Source: an uncultured Pelagibacteraceae bacterium (GTDB taxonomy: Bacteria; Pseudomonadota; Alphaproteobacteria; Pelagibacterales; Pelagibacteraceae). Taken from it: a stretch of DNA of 64,000 nt. The notes below the pieces were generated by a model. The model saw only the letters and a program-made list of their open reading frames with translations, had not been told where the DNA came from and made no database searches. A program made the translations under genes and the position numbers. Location of the stretch: assembly GCA_902563575.1 (NCBI GenBank), contig CACEXV010000002.1:1-64000 (forward strand), in the 5' to 3' direction. Each line of letters begins with the position of its first letter. Positions within the stretch are counted from its first letter, which is position 1. Shown in pieces: positions 30,262-41,602 of the stretch.

Positions 30262-31913
30262 TTTATTTTACTGCTTTTCATATTTATGAATAATTCATTT
30301 ACTATATTACCATTTATCTCAAACTTATAATAGGATTTAAAATAATCAGGGATTATATATCTTTTTTTATTATATATTGGCCTTGTAAAATAATAATAAT
30401 TGGTAAAAATAAAATCACTTTCATAATGCCTATCTTCAATAAAATTTATCTTATTTGCATCAGCTGCTTCCATAATTAATTTAGTTTTATTTAAATCTGT
30501 AAAACTTGCTGATGAAATTTTTATAGGAAATTCATCATTATCAGTATTCTTTAGTAAATGATTTAGAGTTTGAGAATTTGAGACTCCCCAATAATCTAAT
30601 GCAAATTCACCCTTGATAAAACTATTTACTAAGCCATTAAAATATACGTGCTGGTGCGGGTGCATTTGAATAATATTGTGTATACTAAATAATGATTGAA
30701 TTGAAAAAATTAGTATAAATATTCTGAAATATTTGATGTTTATCTTTTTTAAAAACTTCAAAAAAAATAATCCAAGAATTATGAGTGGTGGATATAAAAA
30801 ATATAACTGCCTCCAGCCAGAGTAAAGGGTTGAGTTAAATAAAATCACTAATAAAATTGGAGTAATAGTGACCATAAGGAAAAAAATACCAAACATTTCA
30901 TAATTCTCTCTCCATAGGTTGTTATTTTTAATTACCTCTATTTGAAATAAATTTCTAAAAAAAATAAAGAATGTATAGATAACTCCAAATATAATAATTA
31001 CCGAAAATATAACTGGTGTAGTTAGTAAAAACCAAACAAAAAAGTAATGCCAGGGGGTAAACTCTGCATTTATAAATTTACCAAAATATAATATTTCTCC
31101 CTTCCAGGGATAATTTTTAAACTCATTAAAAGCGACTAATAGATTTGAAAATGTATCTTCCCATAAAAACGGCCATAAAAAAATTAAGAAACCAAGAAAT
31201 AAAAATAAGTACTTAATAGAACTAAAAATTTTAAATTTAGTTTTTGTATTATCTGTGTTGAATAAAAAAAAGAATAAAGTTATTAATGGTAAGTAAATAC
31301 CTACTATCCTTACTCCGACTGCTAATGACGTAAAAAAAGCAGCTAAAATTATTGATGAATTATTTTTATCCCTTAAAAATTTTATGCTAAACAGGGTCGC
31401 AATAATAAATAAACTCATAAATATTATATCTTTAGGGTTATAAAAACTTTCAGCAAATATTCTTGGTGATAAAATTAAAGATAAACTTCCAATCAGCGAC
31501 AAAACTTTGTCCTGAAAAATTTGATTACATAAAATAAAAAATACAACAGTTGATATAAAGAACAATATGAAATTTATTAAGTGTCTAAATAAAAAGGCAT
31601 CTCTCGTATTATCAATGTCAAAAAAAAATTCAAAAAAAGCCAAAGGTAAATCAAAAACCACACCGTACGCTTTGTCTTTATAGTCACTTAGATTTGGTAT
31701 ATCGACTACAAATTTTGAGAGATCGGCGTTAATTCCTATTTTTTCAAAAATATACTTTAAAGATACGAAACCATTATCTCTATTTATATTTTCATCAAAT
31801 GATATCCCATAATCTTTGTAAATATTGATCCCGATAATGAAATAAATCAAAAAAATGAAAAAAATTAATAAATTAATTTTAAACTTTTTTTTTGTTTGTT
31901 TTACAGTAATCAT
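30258..31913 (-). CDS. Putative GT-C fold membrane glycosyltransferase
   Basis: A 551-residue polytopic membrane protein with about ten to twelve hydrophobic helices. The first loop after the first helix holds an acidic motif (YGISFDENINR, Asp40-Glu41), the place where GT-C enzymes (PMT, ArnT, oligosaccharyltransferase types) carry the catalytic or metal-binding acid. The C-terminal part after the last helix is a soluble segment of about 120 residues (HPHQHVYFNGLVNSF, LDYWGVSNSQ). Such enzymes transfer sugars from polyprenyl-phosphate donors to lipids or proteins outside the inner membrane. The substrate is unknown. It is co-transcribed with the 86-residue protein and divergent, at 24 bases, from an SGNH hydrolase. 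Confidence 0.65.
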   Translation of the reverse strand: MITVKQTKKKFKINLLIFFIFLIYFIIGINIYKDYGISFDENINRDNGFVSLKYIFEKIGINADLSKFVVDIPNLSDYKDKAYGVVFDLPLAFFEFFFDIDNTRDAFLFRHLINFILFFISTVVFFILCNQIFQDKVLSLIGSLSLILSPRIFAESFYNPKDIIFMSLFIIATLFSIKFLRDKNNSSIILAAFFTSLAVGVRIVGIYLPLITLFFFLFNTDNTKTKFKIFSSIKYLFLFLGFLIFLWPFLWEDTFSNLLVAFNEFKNYPWKGEILYFGKFINAEFTPWHYFFVWFLLTTPVIFSVIIIFGVIYTFFIFFRNLFQIEVIKNNNLWRENYEMFGIFFLMVTITPILLVILFNSTLYSGWRQLYFLYPPLIILGLFFLKFLKKINIKYFRIFILIFSIQSLFSIHNIIQMHPHQHVYFNGLVNSFIKGEFALDYWGVSNSQTLNHLLKNTDNDEFPIKISSASFTDLNKTKLIMEAADANKINFIEDRHYESDFIFTNYYYFTRPIYNKKRYIIPDYFKSYYKFEINGNIVNELFINMKSSKIK

Positions 31914-31937
31914 TTTATTTTGTATTGTTTTTATTGC

Positions 31938-32930
31938 ATGAAATCGACTCTACTATTAAAAAATATTTTAACAACTTTTCTAGGAATTTTTTTATCACTT
32001 GTTGTCATTGAAATTATGCTTCGAATTTTGGGTTATACCCCCTGGCATTACGATAAGTCAAATAATCCCAGTATTTACCGATTTGACAATGAACTTGGCT
32101 GGATATCAAAAAGCGGGAAGTTTAGTATGAGAGTATCAAAGAGTAATAAGGACATATTTGAGATGACAATTGAAAATGATTCTAGCAGAAAGATATACGG
32201 AAATCCTGCTGAAAATAAGATTTTGTTTCTTGGGGGATCTTTCACACAAGGCTGGGGTGTCAATGATAATGAAACATTCGCTAATTATGTGCAGAAAAAT
32301 TTTAAAAATTACCAAATTAAAAACTTCGGTCAGGGTGGTTACGGAAGTGTGCAATCTTATTTACTTTTAAAAAGATTATATAATGAAGGTGCTAAACCAA
32401 AACTTGTAGTCTACTCATTTATTGATCACCATGAATACAGAAATGTTGCTCGAGGGGAATGGCTTAGATTGCTACTAAAATATTCCAATTCGGGTCATGA
32501 AACCCCTCCCCGAGTTCCATTTGCAACTGTTGGAAAAAATAATTTAATTAATTTTCATGAACCGATTAGTTATCCAATGTTTCCTTTCAGAGAATCTTTG
32601 TCTTTGGTTAATTTTTTAGAGTTCAATTATGCAAAAATTACAACGAAAAGAAGAAAAAAAATGCAAAAAGAGGTTTTGCGTAAATTGTTGCTAGAAATGA
32701 AAAAGATCAGTGATTCTAAAAATTCGGTTTTTTTATTCGTCAATTTAAAATCTGAGATTTCTGAACATGAAAACTTTTTAATAAATCAGCGAATAAATTA
32801 TGTTGATTGTAATATAAAGCTATCTGAGGACACTTTGCTAGACGGAGACTATCATCCCAATGTTAAAGCTCATAAATTATATAGTCGGTGCATTACATCT
32901 TACTTAAAAAAAAATAATTTACTTTTCTAA
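31938..32930 (+). CDS. Membrane-anchored SGNH/GDSL-like hydrolase
   Basis: An extracytoplasmic esterase or acyltransferase-like protein of 330 residues from the ATG at 31938; the track's start at 31896 adds 14 residues and would overlap the divergent gene. One N-terminal transmembrane anchor (about residues 7-30) is followed by an SGNH fold. Block I is [12 protein letters not shown] with nucleophile Ser101, block [12 protein letters not shown] contains the Gly, block III lies near [11 protein letters not shown], and block [12 protein letters not shown] supplies Asp302/304 and His306. Related proteins add or remove acyl groups on surface glycans. It overlaps the rpoD 3' end by 12 bases, tail to tail. 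The substrate is not deducible. Confidence 0.75.
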   Translation: MKSTLLLKNILTTFLGIFLSLVVIEIMLRILGYTPWHYDKSNNPSIYRFDNELGWISKSGKFSMRVSKSNKDIFEMTIENDSSRKIYGNPAENKILFLGGSFTQGWGVNDNETFANYVQKNFKNYQIKNFGQGGYGSVQSYLLLKRLYNEGAKPKLVVYSFIDHHEYRNVARGEWLRLLLKYSNSGHETPPRVPFATVGKNNLINFHEPISYPMFPFRESLSLVNFLEFNYAKITTKRRKKMQKEVLRKLLLEMKKISDSKNSVFLFVNLKSEISEHENFLINQRINYVDCNIKLSEDTLLDGDYHPNVKAHKLYSRCITSYLKKNNLLF

Positions 32931-34784
32931 AAAACTTTTTAGTTGTTTTGACCTGCTGGGATGTTTGAGTTTTCTAAGTGCTTTTGCTTCGATTTGTCTA
33001 ATTCTTTCTCTAGTTACGGAAAATTGAAGACCTACCTCCTCTAGAGTATGATCAGTATTCATTCCAATTCCAAATCTCATTCTTAAAACTCTCTCCTCTC
33101 TCGGAGTCAATGATGCTAAAATTTTCGTTGTAGACTCGCTTAAATTAGATTGTATAGCAGTGTCTAAGGGCTGAAGAGCATTTTTATCCTCAATAAAATC
33201 TCCAAGACTACTGTCTTCCTCATCGCCAACTGGGGTTTCTAATGATACAGGCTCTTTAGCAATTTTTAAAACTTTTCTTACTTTCTCTAATGGCATTGCA
33301 AGTTTTTTTGCTAGCTCCTCGGGAGTCGGCTCTCTTCCAAACTCACTCATAATTTGTCTTTGAGTTCTTACAATTTTGTTAATTGTTTCAATCATGTGAA
33401 CTGGTATTCTTATAGTTCTTGCTTGGTCAGCTATGGATCTTGTAATAGCTTGTCTAATCCACCAAGTTGCATATGTTGAAAATTTATAACCTCTTCTGTA
33501 CTCAAATTTATCTACAGCTTTCATCAGTCCAATATTACCTTCCTGAATTAAGTCTAAAAATTGTAGTCCTCTATTGGTATATTTTTTCGCGATAGAAATT
33601 ACCAATCTTAGATTGGCTTCTACCATTTCTTTTTTTGCTATTCGGGACTCTCTTTCACCTTTTTGAATTCTGCTGACTAACTTTTTAAATTCACCCACTG
33701 ACAAGCCAATTTTTTTACTTAACTCTATTAGCCTATCTCTAATTTCATTAAAATCCTTTTTATGTTTTTTGAAGAAACTTTTCCAGGTTTTGTTCTCATT
33801 CAAAAATGTTTCAAATTTGGGATTGATTTCATTTCCTAAATAATATTTTAAAAATTCTTCTCTTGTTATTTTATTTTCCATTGCTAATCTTAGTAAAACT
33901 CCCTCAAGAGAAACTATTTTTTTGTTTTCTTTGTAATGTGCTTGAACAAGCTCTTCTACAACACCTGGTGATAAAGGGAGATTTTTAAAATTATCTATTA
34001 AAGTTGACTGTATTTTTTTAAAATTTTTACTTTTTGATGTCGAAAGCTCTTTTGAGGCGAGCAGTAGTGCTAATTTCTCAGTTTGATATTTAGTTAATTT
34101 AGAATAATTTTTATTTAGGTTATCTAAAATTTTTAAAATTTTAGGCTTTATCTCCTCTTCCATTTTTGCAAGTGAGACATTAAATTCATCCTCGTTGATA
34201 TTTTCTTCCTCAGTTTGTTTCTCTCCTCCCTCTGGGGAGGTCTTTTGATTTAACTTTTCACTAGATTTATTTTTTTTTGACTCTTTTTCGCCTTCTTCCG
34301 TTTCAATATCTTCGTAACTAGAGTCTATATCGATAATATCTCTGACCAAAATCTCCTGTTTTTCAATTTTATCTTTCCACTCTGTGATTTTTTTTCCAAC
34401 TATTGGACTTTGGGTCAAGGCGTTAATCATCACATCTTTACCTGCCTCTATTCTTTTAGCAATTGCAATCTCACCTTCTCTAGATAATAACTCTACTCCT
34501 CCCATCTCCCTTAGATACATTCTTATTGGGTCGTCACTTTTATCTGAAGATTTATCTTCGCTTACTTGCGCCACCTCTTTCTTCTTATGAACTTGATAAT
34601 CAGCTTTTTTCTCTACTAAAGTTATTTTGTTATCTGCAATTATAATAAAAGATTTTTCGGTGTTATCACTTGAATTACCTCTTTTACCTAAAGACTTACC
34701 CAGTTCCTCATATGTAATAAAACCTCTTTTTAAACCTTTATCTAAAAGACGCTCGAATGATTTTGTAATTAGTTTATCAGGCAT
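32919..34784 (-). CDS. rpoD: Primary sigma factor RpoD (sigma-70)
   Basis: Housekeeping sigma subunit that directs RNA polymerase to -35/-10 promoters. The 621-residue protein has region 1.1 ([16 protein letters not shown]), region 1.2 ([30 protein letters not shown]), a lysine- and glutamate-rich non-conserved insertion, region 2 ([56 protein letters not shown] type), region 3 ([10 protein letters not shown]) and region 4.2 ([28 protein letters not shown]). All DNA-contact segments are intact, so promoters here should resemble the standard consensus. It is the last gene of the yqeY-dnaG-rpoD set, 53 bases after dnaG; a TATACT hexamer in that gap might give it an extra start. Confidence 0.97.
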   Translation of the reverse strand: MPDKLITKSFERLLDKGLKRGFITYEELGKSLGKRGNSSDNTEKSFIIIADNKITLVEKKADYQVHKKKEVAQVSEDKSSDKSDDPIRMYLREMGGVELLSREGEIAIAKRIEAGKDVMINALTQSPIVGKKITEWKDKIEKQEILVRDIIDIDSSYEDIETEEGEKESKKNKSSEKLNQKTSPEGGEKQTEEENINEDEFNVSLAKMEEEIKPKILKILDNLNKNYSKLTKYQTEKLALLLASKELSTSKSKNFKKIQSTLIDNFKNLPLSPGVVEELVQAHYKENKKIVSLEGVLLRLAMENKITREEFLKYYLGNEINPKFETFLNENKTWKSFFKKHKKDFNEIRDRLIELSKKIGLSVGEFKKLVSRIQKGERESRIAKKEMVEANLRLVISIAKKYTNRGLQFLDLIQEGNIGLMKAVDKFEYRRGYKFSTYATWWIRQAITRSIADQARTIRIPVHMIETINKIVRTQRQIMSEFGREPTPEELAKKLAMPLEKVRKVLKIAKEPVSLETPVGDEEDSSLGDFIEDKNALQPLDTAIQSNLSESTTKILASLTPREERVLRMRFGIGMNTDHTLEEVGLQFSVTRERIRQIEAKALRKLKHPSRSKQLKSFLEK

Positions 34785-34837
34785 AATATGAACAGTAGAG
34801 TATATATAGTCTTTAAATTTTAAAAATCTATTCTTTT

Positions 34838-36622
34838 TTATTCCCCATTTATCTGACTTTTAAGCTTAACCAGCTCAGAGTATGCATTTTCATCGAAATT
34901 TTCTAATAATTTTTTTTCAAACGACTCAATTTTTTTTTGCTGAAATTCTTTATTATAATCTGAAATCAGCTCGTCAATTATATTGATTATTTCCTGATCA
35001 TTTTTTTTATTGGTTATTAGCCTTACATTAGAATTTGAGTATATATCTTCTATTAATTTTTTATGAGATATACTGAATTTTTCTATTATAATTTCTTTTG
35101 AGCAATTATCAGAAAGTATCAATTTAACTATTTCATTTTTAAAACCCTCGTTATCTTTATTTGAAAAACTAATTTTGCTAATATCTTCAATTCTAGCATG
35201 AGATAACTTGTTAAACTCAATTAACATAAATAAGATGGATAATTCTTTTATTTCTAAATTGTTAAGATTATTTTTTCTTTCTAGAATTTGTTTAGTTTCC
35301 TTTAAGATCTTTTCTTGCTTAAAATTGAAAATTTTTTTTGATCTTTTTAAATTTTGATTTGGTGTAAGTGTCCTGAGTTTATCTAAATAATCCTCGGTTA
35401 TATATTTTTTCAAAGTTTGGTCTTTAATGTTGTTGCTTAAATTTTTTATATACTTTTCAAATCTTGAAATTTCATAAGGATCGGAAAAGTTCAATTTTTC
35501 TAAACATTTATTCCATACATAATCTTTTATATCTATTTTGTTTTTTATTAATTTCAAAAATTCTTCTCTTCCATTTTTTTTAATAAAATCGTCTGGATCA
35601 GTGGATACTGGCAATGAAGCGAAATAGATATTTTTATTTTCAGAAATATATGGAAAAATATTTTCAGCAATTCTTAGAGAGGCTTTTTGTCCACTTACGT
35701 CACCGTCTAATGATATTATTGGATTTGAAAAAAACCTCCATACAAGTTCAACTTGATTTTCGGTAAAAGCTGTACCAGAATTAGCAATGACATTCTTAAT
35801 GTTATTTTCATACAGGCTTATAACATCCATGTAGCCTTCTACTACAATTACCTCATCCCTTTTGACTCTAAAATTTCTAGCTCTATCAAGATTAAATAAT
35901 ATTTTACCCTTTTTATAAAATTCTGTCTCTGGAGAATTTATATACTTTGCTATTTTATCACCTGAAATGATTCTTCCTCCAAATGCGATTGGGTCGTTAG
36001 TCAAATTATTTATAGGAAAAATTATTCTTGAATGAAATCTATTTACAATCTTATTGCTCTTTTCACTTTTATAAAATAAACCTGTCAAATCAATTTCTTC
36101 ATCATTATATTTTTTTTTAAGTATTTCATAAAAATTTTCATTTCGATCAACATAACCAATTTTAAAATCCTTTAGGGTGTTTTTTGTCACTCCTCTTTTT
36201 TCTAAATAAAGCAAAACATTTTTATGTTCGCTCGAAAATAGCTTTTCATGAAAATAGTTTTGAAAATCTTGATAAATATTTTTATACACTTGATATCTTT
36301 TCTCTTTTTTTTCATCGAATTTAGAAAATTTGTACTCTTGCATCCCTGCCTCTGAGGCAAGATGTTTTACTACTTCACCAAATCTCATAGATTTTGTTTT
36401 CATTAAGAAATCAAAAATATTTCCATGCTCCCCGGTGCTAAAGCAATGATAGAAACCTTTTTCATCACTTACGGTAAATGATGGTGTTTTTTCGTTTTTG
36501 AATGGAGATAACCCTATGAATTCTTTTCCTCTTTTTTTTAGGTTTACTGTTTTTGCCACAACAGACGAAACCTTTAGTCTTAATTTTATTTCCTCTAAAT
36601 ATTCTTTGGGATACTTCATCAT
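34838..36622 (-). CDS. dnaG: DNA primase DnaG
   Basis: Synthesises RNA primers at the replication fork and binds DnaB helicase through its C-terminal domain. The N-terminal CHC2 zinc region reads [13 protein letters not shown] and [11 protein letters not shown]: at the four ligand positions of E. coli (Cys40, His43, Cys61, Cys64) this protein has Ser39, Lys42, Cys60 and Thr63, so zinc binding is probably lost. The Toprim domain is intact: [14 protein letters not shown] (Glu), [12 protein letters not shown] and [29 protein letters not shown] is the conserved RNA polymerase-like block. The length of 594 residues is normal. It overlaps the yqeY-like gene by 4 bases. Confidence 0.95.
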   Translation of the reverse strand: MMKYPKEYLEEIKLRLKVSSVVAKTVNLKKRGKEFIGLSPFKNEKTPSFTVSDEKGFYHCFSTGEHGNIFDFLMKTKSMRFGEVVKHLASEAGMQEYKFSKFDEKKEKRYQVYKNIYQDFQNYFHEKLFSSEHKNVLLYLEKRGVTKNTLKDFKIGYVDRNENFYEILKKKYNDEEIDLTGLFYKSEKSNKIVNRFHSRIIFPINNLTNDPIAFGGRIISGDKIAKYINSPETEFYKKGKILFNLDRARNFRVKRDEVIVVEGYMDVISLYENNIKNVIANSGTAFTENQVELVWRFFSNPIISLDGDVSGQKASLRIAENIFPYISENKNIYFASLPVSTDPDDFIKKNGREEFLKLIKNKIDIKDYVWNKCLEKLNFSDPYEISRFEKYIKNLSNNIKDQTLKKYITEDYLDKLRTLTPNQNLKRSKKIFNFKQEKILKETKQILERKNNLNNLEIKELSILFMLIEFNKLSHARIEDISKISFSNKDNEGFKNEIVKLILSDNCSKEIIIEKFSISHKKLIEDIYSNSNVRLITNKKNDQEIINIIDELISDYNKEFQQKKIESFEKKLLENFDENAYSELVKLKSQINGE

Positions 36623-37071
36623 TTTAACAACTCTTTAATAATTTTACTTACTTTCGAAAAATCCAGATTATCACCATGAGATTTTTTTAATGCTCCCATT
36701 ATTTTACCCATATCTTTCATAGATTGAGCGTTTAATTGCTTGATAAGTGTTTCGCATATTTCTTTTGTCTGGGCTTCATCTAGTTGTTTTGGTAAAAATT
36801 CGTTAATGATTTTGATTTCTTTCATCTCTTTGTCGTAGAGATCTTTTCTTCCAGCTTTTTGATATGCCTCACATGAGTCGTTCCTTTGCTTAACCATTTT
36901 CTTAAGTATAGACTTAACATCATTATCTTTTAGGCTTTTCTCTTTGATTTTATTAGCTATTTTTAAATCTTTAATTGCCGATATTATAAGTCTCAAGGTA
37001 GGATAAACTTCTTTATCTTTATTTTTAAGGCTTAGAGACAGCTTTTCTTCTATTTTTTTTTCGAGAGACAT
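36619..37071 (-). CDS. GatB/YqeY domain protein
   Basis: A 150-residue helical protein of the YqeY family, homologous to the C-terminal tail domain of the GatB amidotransferase subunit. The usual blocks are visible: LRLIISAIKDLKIANK, DVKSILKKMVKQRNDSCEAYQKAGRKDL, EMKEIKIINEFLPKQL and DMGKIMGALKKSHGDNLDFSKVSKIIKELL. Its exact role is unsettled; the GatB tail domain contacts tRNA, so a tRNA-linked role is possible. It lies directly upstream of dnaG, overlapping by 4 bases, an arrangement (yqeY-dnaG-rpoD) common in alphaproteobacteria. It is divergent from carA across 120 bases. Confidence 0.88.
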   Translation of the reverse strand: MSLEKKIEEKLSLSLKNKDKEVYPTLRLIISAIKDLKIANKIKEKSLKDNDVKSILKKMVKQRNDSCEAYQKAGRKDLYDKEMKEIKIINEFLPKQLDEAQTKEICETLIKQLNAQSMKDMGKIMGALKKSHGDNLDFSKVSKIIKELLK

Positions 37072-37120
37072 AATGCAGTTACTTTAATCACAAATTATAT
37101 TTAAAATAAAAAGATCTTTC

Positions 37121-37149
37121 TTGACGATTTTTAAAGTTTTTCATATGTT
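37121..37149 (+). promoter_or_regulatory. Candidate carAB promoter
   Basis: TTGACG at 37121-37126 and TATGTT at 37144-37149 are separated by 17 bases, matching the sigma-70 consensus at five and four positions. Transcription would begin near 37156, leaving a leader of about 36 bases before the carA frame. The leader is too short for an attenuator, and no repressor site is recognisable. Confidence 0.5.
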
Positions 37150-37191
37150 TCGCAAAATCATGTTTATAAGTTTTTTACTTTAACTCATGAG

Positions 37192-38385
37192 TTGTATTTG
37201 AAACATTTTGATCAAAATATATACTCACAAAACAATCTTAAAAAGATCAATGGTACTGCTATTTTAGTTCTAGAGAACGGGAAATTTTATAAAGGTTTTG
37301 GTTTAGGGCACGAAGGTTCCGCAACTGGAGAAGTCTGTTTCAATACTTCTATTACTGGCTACCAAGAAATTATTTCAGATCCATCATATGCGGAACAAAT
37401 AATTAATTTTACTTTTCCTCACGTTGGTAACGTAGGAACAAATATTGAGGATCATGAGTCTGATAAAGTTTGGACAAAAGGTATAATTCTAAATACTGAA
37501 ATTACTGATCCCTCTAATTATCGTTCACTTAAACATCTCGATTTGTGGTTAAAAAAAAATAAGATAGTTGGGATTACAGGTATAGATACTAGAAATTTAA
37601 CCAATTTCATAAGGGATAAAGGAGCGCCTAAGGGCACTATATCTTTTTTAAAAAGTGGAGAATTTAATATAAAAAAGATGATAAGTGTTACTAAAAAATG
37701 GAGTGGTTTAAAAAATCTTGATTTAGCTAAAAAGGTTTCAACAAAAAAAAATTATGTGTGGAAAGATTTTAAAACTTGGAAAAAAGGAGAAGGTTTTACA
37801 AAAAATATAAAGAGGTCTTTACATGTTGTAGCTATTGACTACGGAATTAAAAAAAATATTTTAAGATATTTTTCAGATTTTAATTGTAAAGTTACGATTG
37901 TTTCTTGCAAAACAAGTGCTAATGATATTTTAAAGTTAAAACCAAATGGTATTTTTTTATCTAATGGCCCGGGTGACCCTGCGGCTACCGGAAAATACGC
38001 TATTCCAATTATAAAAAGTTTTATAAAAGTTAATCTACCAATATTTGGAATTTGCCTAGGTCATCAATTGCTAGGTTTGGCTTTAGGTGCGAAAACTAAA
38101 AAGATGAGTTTAGGACATAGAGGTGCTAATCACCCCGTTAAAAATTTAATAAAAGGAAACGTTGAGATAACTAGTCAAAATCATGGATTTGAAATAGTAA
38201 AAAAAAATTTACCAAAAAATATTCAAATTACCCATCAGTCTCTTTTTGATAAAAGTATAGAAGGTATCAAACTTAAATCTAAACCAATTTTTTCTGTGCA
38301 ATACCATCCTGAATCGAATCCAGGGCCTCAAGATAGTGTCTATTTATTTGATGAGTTTATTAAAAGTATGAAAAAAAATGCCTAA
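37192..38385 (+). CDS. carA: Carbamoyl-phosphate synthase, glutaminase subunit
   Basis: Supplies ammonia from glutamine to CarB for carbamoyl phosphate, precursor of arginine and pyrimidines. The N-terminal CPSase small-chain domain includes [39 protein letters not shown]. The class I amidotransferase domain has [14 protein letters not shown] (nucleophile Cys) and YHPESNPGP (His, Glu). Length is 397 residues. The start is uncertain: the frame opens after a TAA at 37132 and holds no ATG before the conserved region. TTG at 37192 or 37198 is the best choice, while the nearby ATG at 37187 is in another frame and stops after four codons. It overlaps carB by 8 bases. Confidence 0.93.
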   Translation: MYLKHFDQNIYSQNNLKKINGTAILVLENGKFYKGFGLGHEGSATGEVCFNTSITGYQEIISDPSYAEQIINFTFPHVGNVGTNIEDHESDKVWTKGIILNTEITDPSNYRSLKHLDLWLKKNKIVGITGIDTRNLTNFIRDKGAPKGTISFLKSGEFNIKKMISVTKKWSGLKNLDLAKKVSTKKNYVWKDFKTWKKGEGFTKNIKRSLHVVAIDYGIKKNILRYFSDFNCKVTIVSCKTSANDILKLKPNGIFLSNGPGDPAATGKYAIPIIKSFIKVNLPIFGICLGHQLLGLALGAKTKKMSLGHRGANHPVKNLIKGNVEITSQNHGFEIVKKNLPKNIQITHQSLFDKSIEGIKLKSKPIFSVQYHPESNPGPQDSVYLFDEFIKSMKKNA

Positions 38386-41300
38386 AAGAAAAGATATTAA
38401 AAAAATTTTAGTTGTTGGCGCTGGTCCAATTGTTATTGGTCAAGCATGTGAATTTGATTATTCTGGTACACAAGCTTGCAAAGCTTTAAAAGATGAAGGG
38501 TATAAAGTGATTTTAATTAATTCTAATCCAGCAACGATTATGACAGATCCTAACGTTGCTGATAAAACTTATATCGAACCTATAACACTGGAAGTTCTTG
38601 AGAAAATTCTTATCAAAGAAAAACCTGATGCTATTTTACCAACAATGGGAGGGCAAACCGCTTTAAATTTGGCAATGGAGGCAGAGAAAAAAGGGATACT
38701 CAAAAAATATAAAATTGAATTAATAGGTGCAAACTCAAAAGCAATTTCAAATGCTGAAGATAGGAAAAAGTTTAGGAAAAATATGCTTCAAATTGGTTTG
38801 GATTTACCAAAATCAAAAATAGTAAATAATTTTAATCAGGCTAGAAAAGTTTTAAAACAAATTGGATTACCTGCAATTATAAGGCCAGCATTTACTTTAG
38901 GTGGCCTTGGAGGTGGAATAGCTAAAAACAAAAAAGAATTTTTCAAAATAGTAAAAGAAGGTCTGAATGAGTCACCTGTAAGTCAGATTTTGGTTGAAGA
39001 GTGTTTGCAGGGTTGGAAAGAGTTTGAAATGGAAGTGGTGCGGGACAAAAAAGACAATTGTATAATAATTTGCTCAATTGAAAATTTAGATCCGATGGGA
39101 ATTCACACAGGAGACTCAGTCACTATTGCTCCTGCACTAACATTGACTGACAAAGAATATCAAGTAATGAGAAACGCATCGATAGCTTGTTTAAGAAAAA
39201 TTGGTGTAGAAACTGGGGGGTCAAATGTTCAATTTGCCATAAATCCTAAAAATGGAAGAATGGTAATTATTGAAATGAACCCAAGAGTTTCGAGATCTTC
39301 GGCTTTGGCGTCAAAAGCTACTGGTTTTCCTATTGCAAAAGTAGCTGCAAAATTAGCAATTGGATATACTCTTGATGAATTAAAAAATGAGATAACAAAA
39401 GTTACCCCCGCCTCCTTTGAGCCAACGATTGATTATGTTGTAACTAAAATTCCCAGATTTACTTTTGAAAAATTTTCAGCTTCAGCTGCGATTTTAGGCA
39501 CTTCTATGAAATCTGTTGGTGAAGCAATGGCTATAGGTAGGAATTTTAAAGAATCATTACAAAAAGCTTTGGTTTCTCTTGAAACAGGTTTTTCAGGCTT
39601 GGATCAAATATTTAACTTAAATGTTAAACAGATTGAAAAGAAACTTAAAGAGAATATCCCAAATAAAATTTTACTAGTTGGAGAGGCATTTAGGAAGAAA
39701 ATTAAATTAACTAAAATTCACAAACTTTCGAAAATTGATCCTTGGTTTTTAAATCAGATAAAAGAAATTATTGAAACCGAAGCAAAAATTAAGAGAAACG
39801 GTTTACCTAGAACTTTCAATGGATTAAATTATATAAAATCTATAGGTTTTTCGGATAAAAAATTATCAGAACTTACAGGTACTTCTGAGAAATTAATTAG
39901 GAAGAGAAGAGTTGATTTAAAAGTTTTACCCGTTTACAAAAAAGTAGACACTTGTGCTGCCGAATTTAAATCCTTTACTCCCTATATGTACTCAACCTAT
40001 CAAAGAAGTTTTTCCCTGAAATCTGAATGTGAAGCTAATCCTTCAGGGAGAAAAAAAATTATTATTCTTGGTGGAGGACCAAATAGGATTGGTCAGGGTA
40101 TAGAGTTTGATTACTGTTGCTGTCAAGCCAGTTTTGCTCTCAAAGAAGCTAAGTATGAAACTATAATGGTTAATTGCAATCCAGAGACAGTTTCAACGGA
40201 TTACGATACAAGTGATAGATTATATTTTGAGCCTTTAATCGGTGAATATGTTTTTAATATTATTAATAGGGAAAAGTCTAAAGGTGTTTTAAAAGGAGTT
40301 ATCACTCAATTTGGTGGACAAACTCCAATTAAACTCGCAAAATTTTTACACGATAATAAAATTCCAATATTAGGAACTCAGTATTCATCAATTGACCTTG
40401 CGGAAGATAGAGATAGATTTAGAAAACTTTTGAATAGATTAAATTTAAAGCAAGCTGACAGCGGCATCGCAAAAACATTTCCTCAAGCTATTAAAATCGC
40501 AGAGAAAATTGGTTTACCTTTAATGGTTAGACCATCATATGTATTGGGTGGAAGAGCCATGGAAATAGTTTACGAAAAAAGACAGCTTAAAGAATTTGTA
40601 AAGGAAGCATTTAAGGTGGCAGAAAAAAATCCAATTCTCATTGATAAATTTATCGATAACGCAATGGAAGTAGATGTTGATGCAATATCAGATGGTAAAA
40701 ATGTTTTCGTAGCTGGTATTATGCAACATATTGAAGAAGCTGGGATACATTCAGGTGACTCGGCATGTAGTTTACCGCCTGTATCTATAAAACCTTTTTT
40801 ATTGAAAGAAATAGAAAATCAAACAAGAAAGTTGGCTTTGGCACTAAGAGTTAGAGGTTTTATGAACGTGCAATATGCTATCAAAAATGATTTGATTTAC
40901 GTGATAGAAGTTAATCCTAGAGCAAGTAGAACGGTCCCATTTGTATCAAAGGCAAAAAATTTACCTTTGGCCAAGATAGCCTCAAGAGTTATGGCTGGAG
41001 AAAAAATATCTAAATTTAATTTGAGAAGTAAAACAAAAAATATGTTTGCTGTGAAAGAGGCGGTCTTTCCATTCAATAAATTTCCTAACAGCGATCTTTT
41101 GCTTGGACCTGAAATGAAATCTACAGGTGAAGTTATGGGTTTTGATAGAAATTTTGGTATGGCATTTGCAAAAAGTCAGATTGCAGCCTCAAATTCATTA
41201 CCTAAAAAAGGTTTGGCTTTTATATCTTTAAAAAATAGTCATAAAGTAGAGGGAGTTCAATTGGCGAAACAATTAATAAAATTGAATTTCAAACTTTGTG

Positions 41301-41602
41301 GCACTGGAGGTACTGCAGATTTCATAAATCAGCACGGAATTGAATGTAAAAAAATAAACAAAGTGAACCAAGGATCTCCACATATTGTAGATGTGCTTAA
41401 TGCAAAAAAAATTGCTTTGGTGATTAATACAGGAGGCGGAAATAGTGAAAATCAACTCAGTGATGCCGTAGCTTTGAGAAGGGCTACTCTGGCGAACAAA
41501 GTTCCTTATTGTACTAACATGTCAACCGCAAAAGTTTGTTTGGAAGGAATAAAGTCTTTAAAATTTAAAACTATAAATGTTACTTCGCTACAAGATATTT
41601 AA
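38378..41602 (+). CDS. carB: Carbamoyl-phosphate synthase, large subunit
   Basis: Makes carbamoyl phosphate from bicarbonate, ammonia and two ATP. The 1074-residue protein has the duplicated architecture: first ATP-grasp half (about 1-400, beginning [23 protein letters not shown]), an oligomerisation domain, a second ATP-grasp half (about 555-935, [20 protein letters not shown]) and a C-terminal MGS-like allosteric domain (about 940-1074, [27 protein letters not shown]). ATP-grasp motifs [20 protein letters not shown] and [19 protein letters not shown] are complete. It follows carA with an 8-base overlap and ends 4 bases into the convergent oxygenase gene. Confidence 0.97.
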   Translation: MPKRKDIKKILVVGAGPIVIGQACEFDYSGTQACKALKDEGYKVILINSNPATIMTDPNVADKTYIEPITLEVLEKILIKEKPDAILPTMGGQTALNLAMEAEKKGILKKYKIELIGANSKAISNAEDRKKFRKNMLQIGLDLPKSKIVNNFNQARKVLKQIGLPAIIRPAFTLGGLGGGIAKNKKEFFKIVKEGLNESPVSQILVEECLQGWKEFEMEVVRDKKDNCIIICSIENLDPMGIHTGDSVTIAPALTLTDKEYQVMRNASIACLRKIGVETGGSNVQFAINPKNGRMVIIEMNPRVSRSSALASKATGFPIAKVAAKLAIGYTLDELKNEITKVTPASFEPTIDYVVTKIPRFTFEKFSASAAILGTSMKSVGEAMAIGRNFKESLQKALVSLETGFSGLDQIFNLNVKQIEKKLKENIPNKILLVGEAFRKKIKLTKIHKLSKIDPWFLNQIKEIIETEAKIKRNGLPRTFNGLNYIKSIGFSDKKLSELTGTSEKLIRKRRVDLKVLPVYKKVDTCAAEFKSFTPYMYSTYQRSFSLKSECEANPSGRKKIIILGGGPNRIGQGIEFDYCCCQASFALKEAKYETIMVNCNPETVSTDYDTSDRLYFEPLIGEYVFNIINREKSKGVLKGVITQFGGQTPIKLAKFLHDNKIPILGTQYSSIDLAEDRDRFRKLLNRLNLKQADSGIAKTFPQAIKIAEKIGLPLMVRPSYVLGGRAMEIVYEKRQLKEFVKEAFKVAEKNPILIDKFIDNAMEVDVDAISDGKNVFVAGIMQHIEEAGIHSGDSACSLPPVSIKPFLLKEIENQTRKLALALRVRGFMNVQYAIKNDLIYVIEVNPRASRTVPFVSKAKNLPLAKIASRVMAGEKISKFNLRSKTKNMFAVKEAVFPFNKFPNSDLLLGPEMKSTGEVMGFDRNFGMAFAKSQIAASNSLPKKGLAFISLKNSHKVEGVQLAKQLIKLNFKLCGTGGTADFINQHGIECKKINKVNQGSPHIVDVLNAKKIALVINTGGGNSENQLSDAVALRRATLANKVPYCTNMSTAKVCLEGIKSLKFKTINVTSLQDI

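Noticed and set aside
30001-32930. Genomic island integrated at the tRNA gene
   Set aside because: No integrase, no direct repeat of the tRNA end and no clear compositional change were seen; the block is kept only as a possible accessory cassette.
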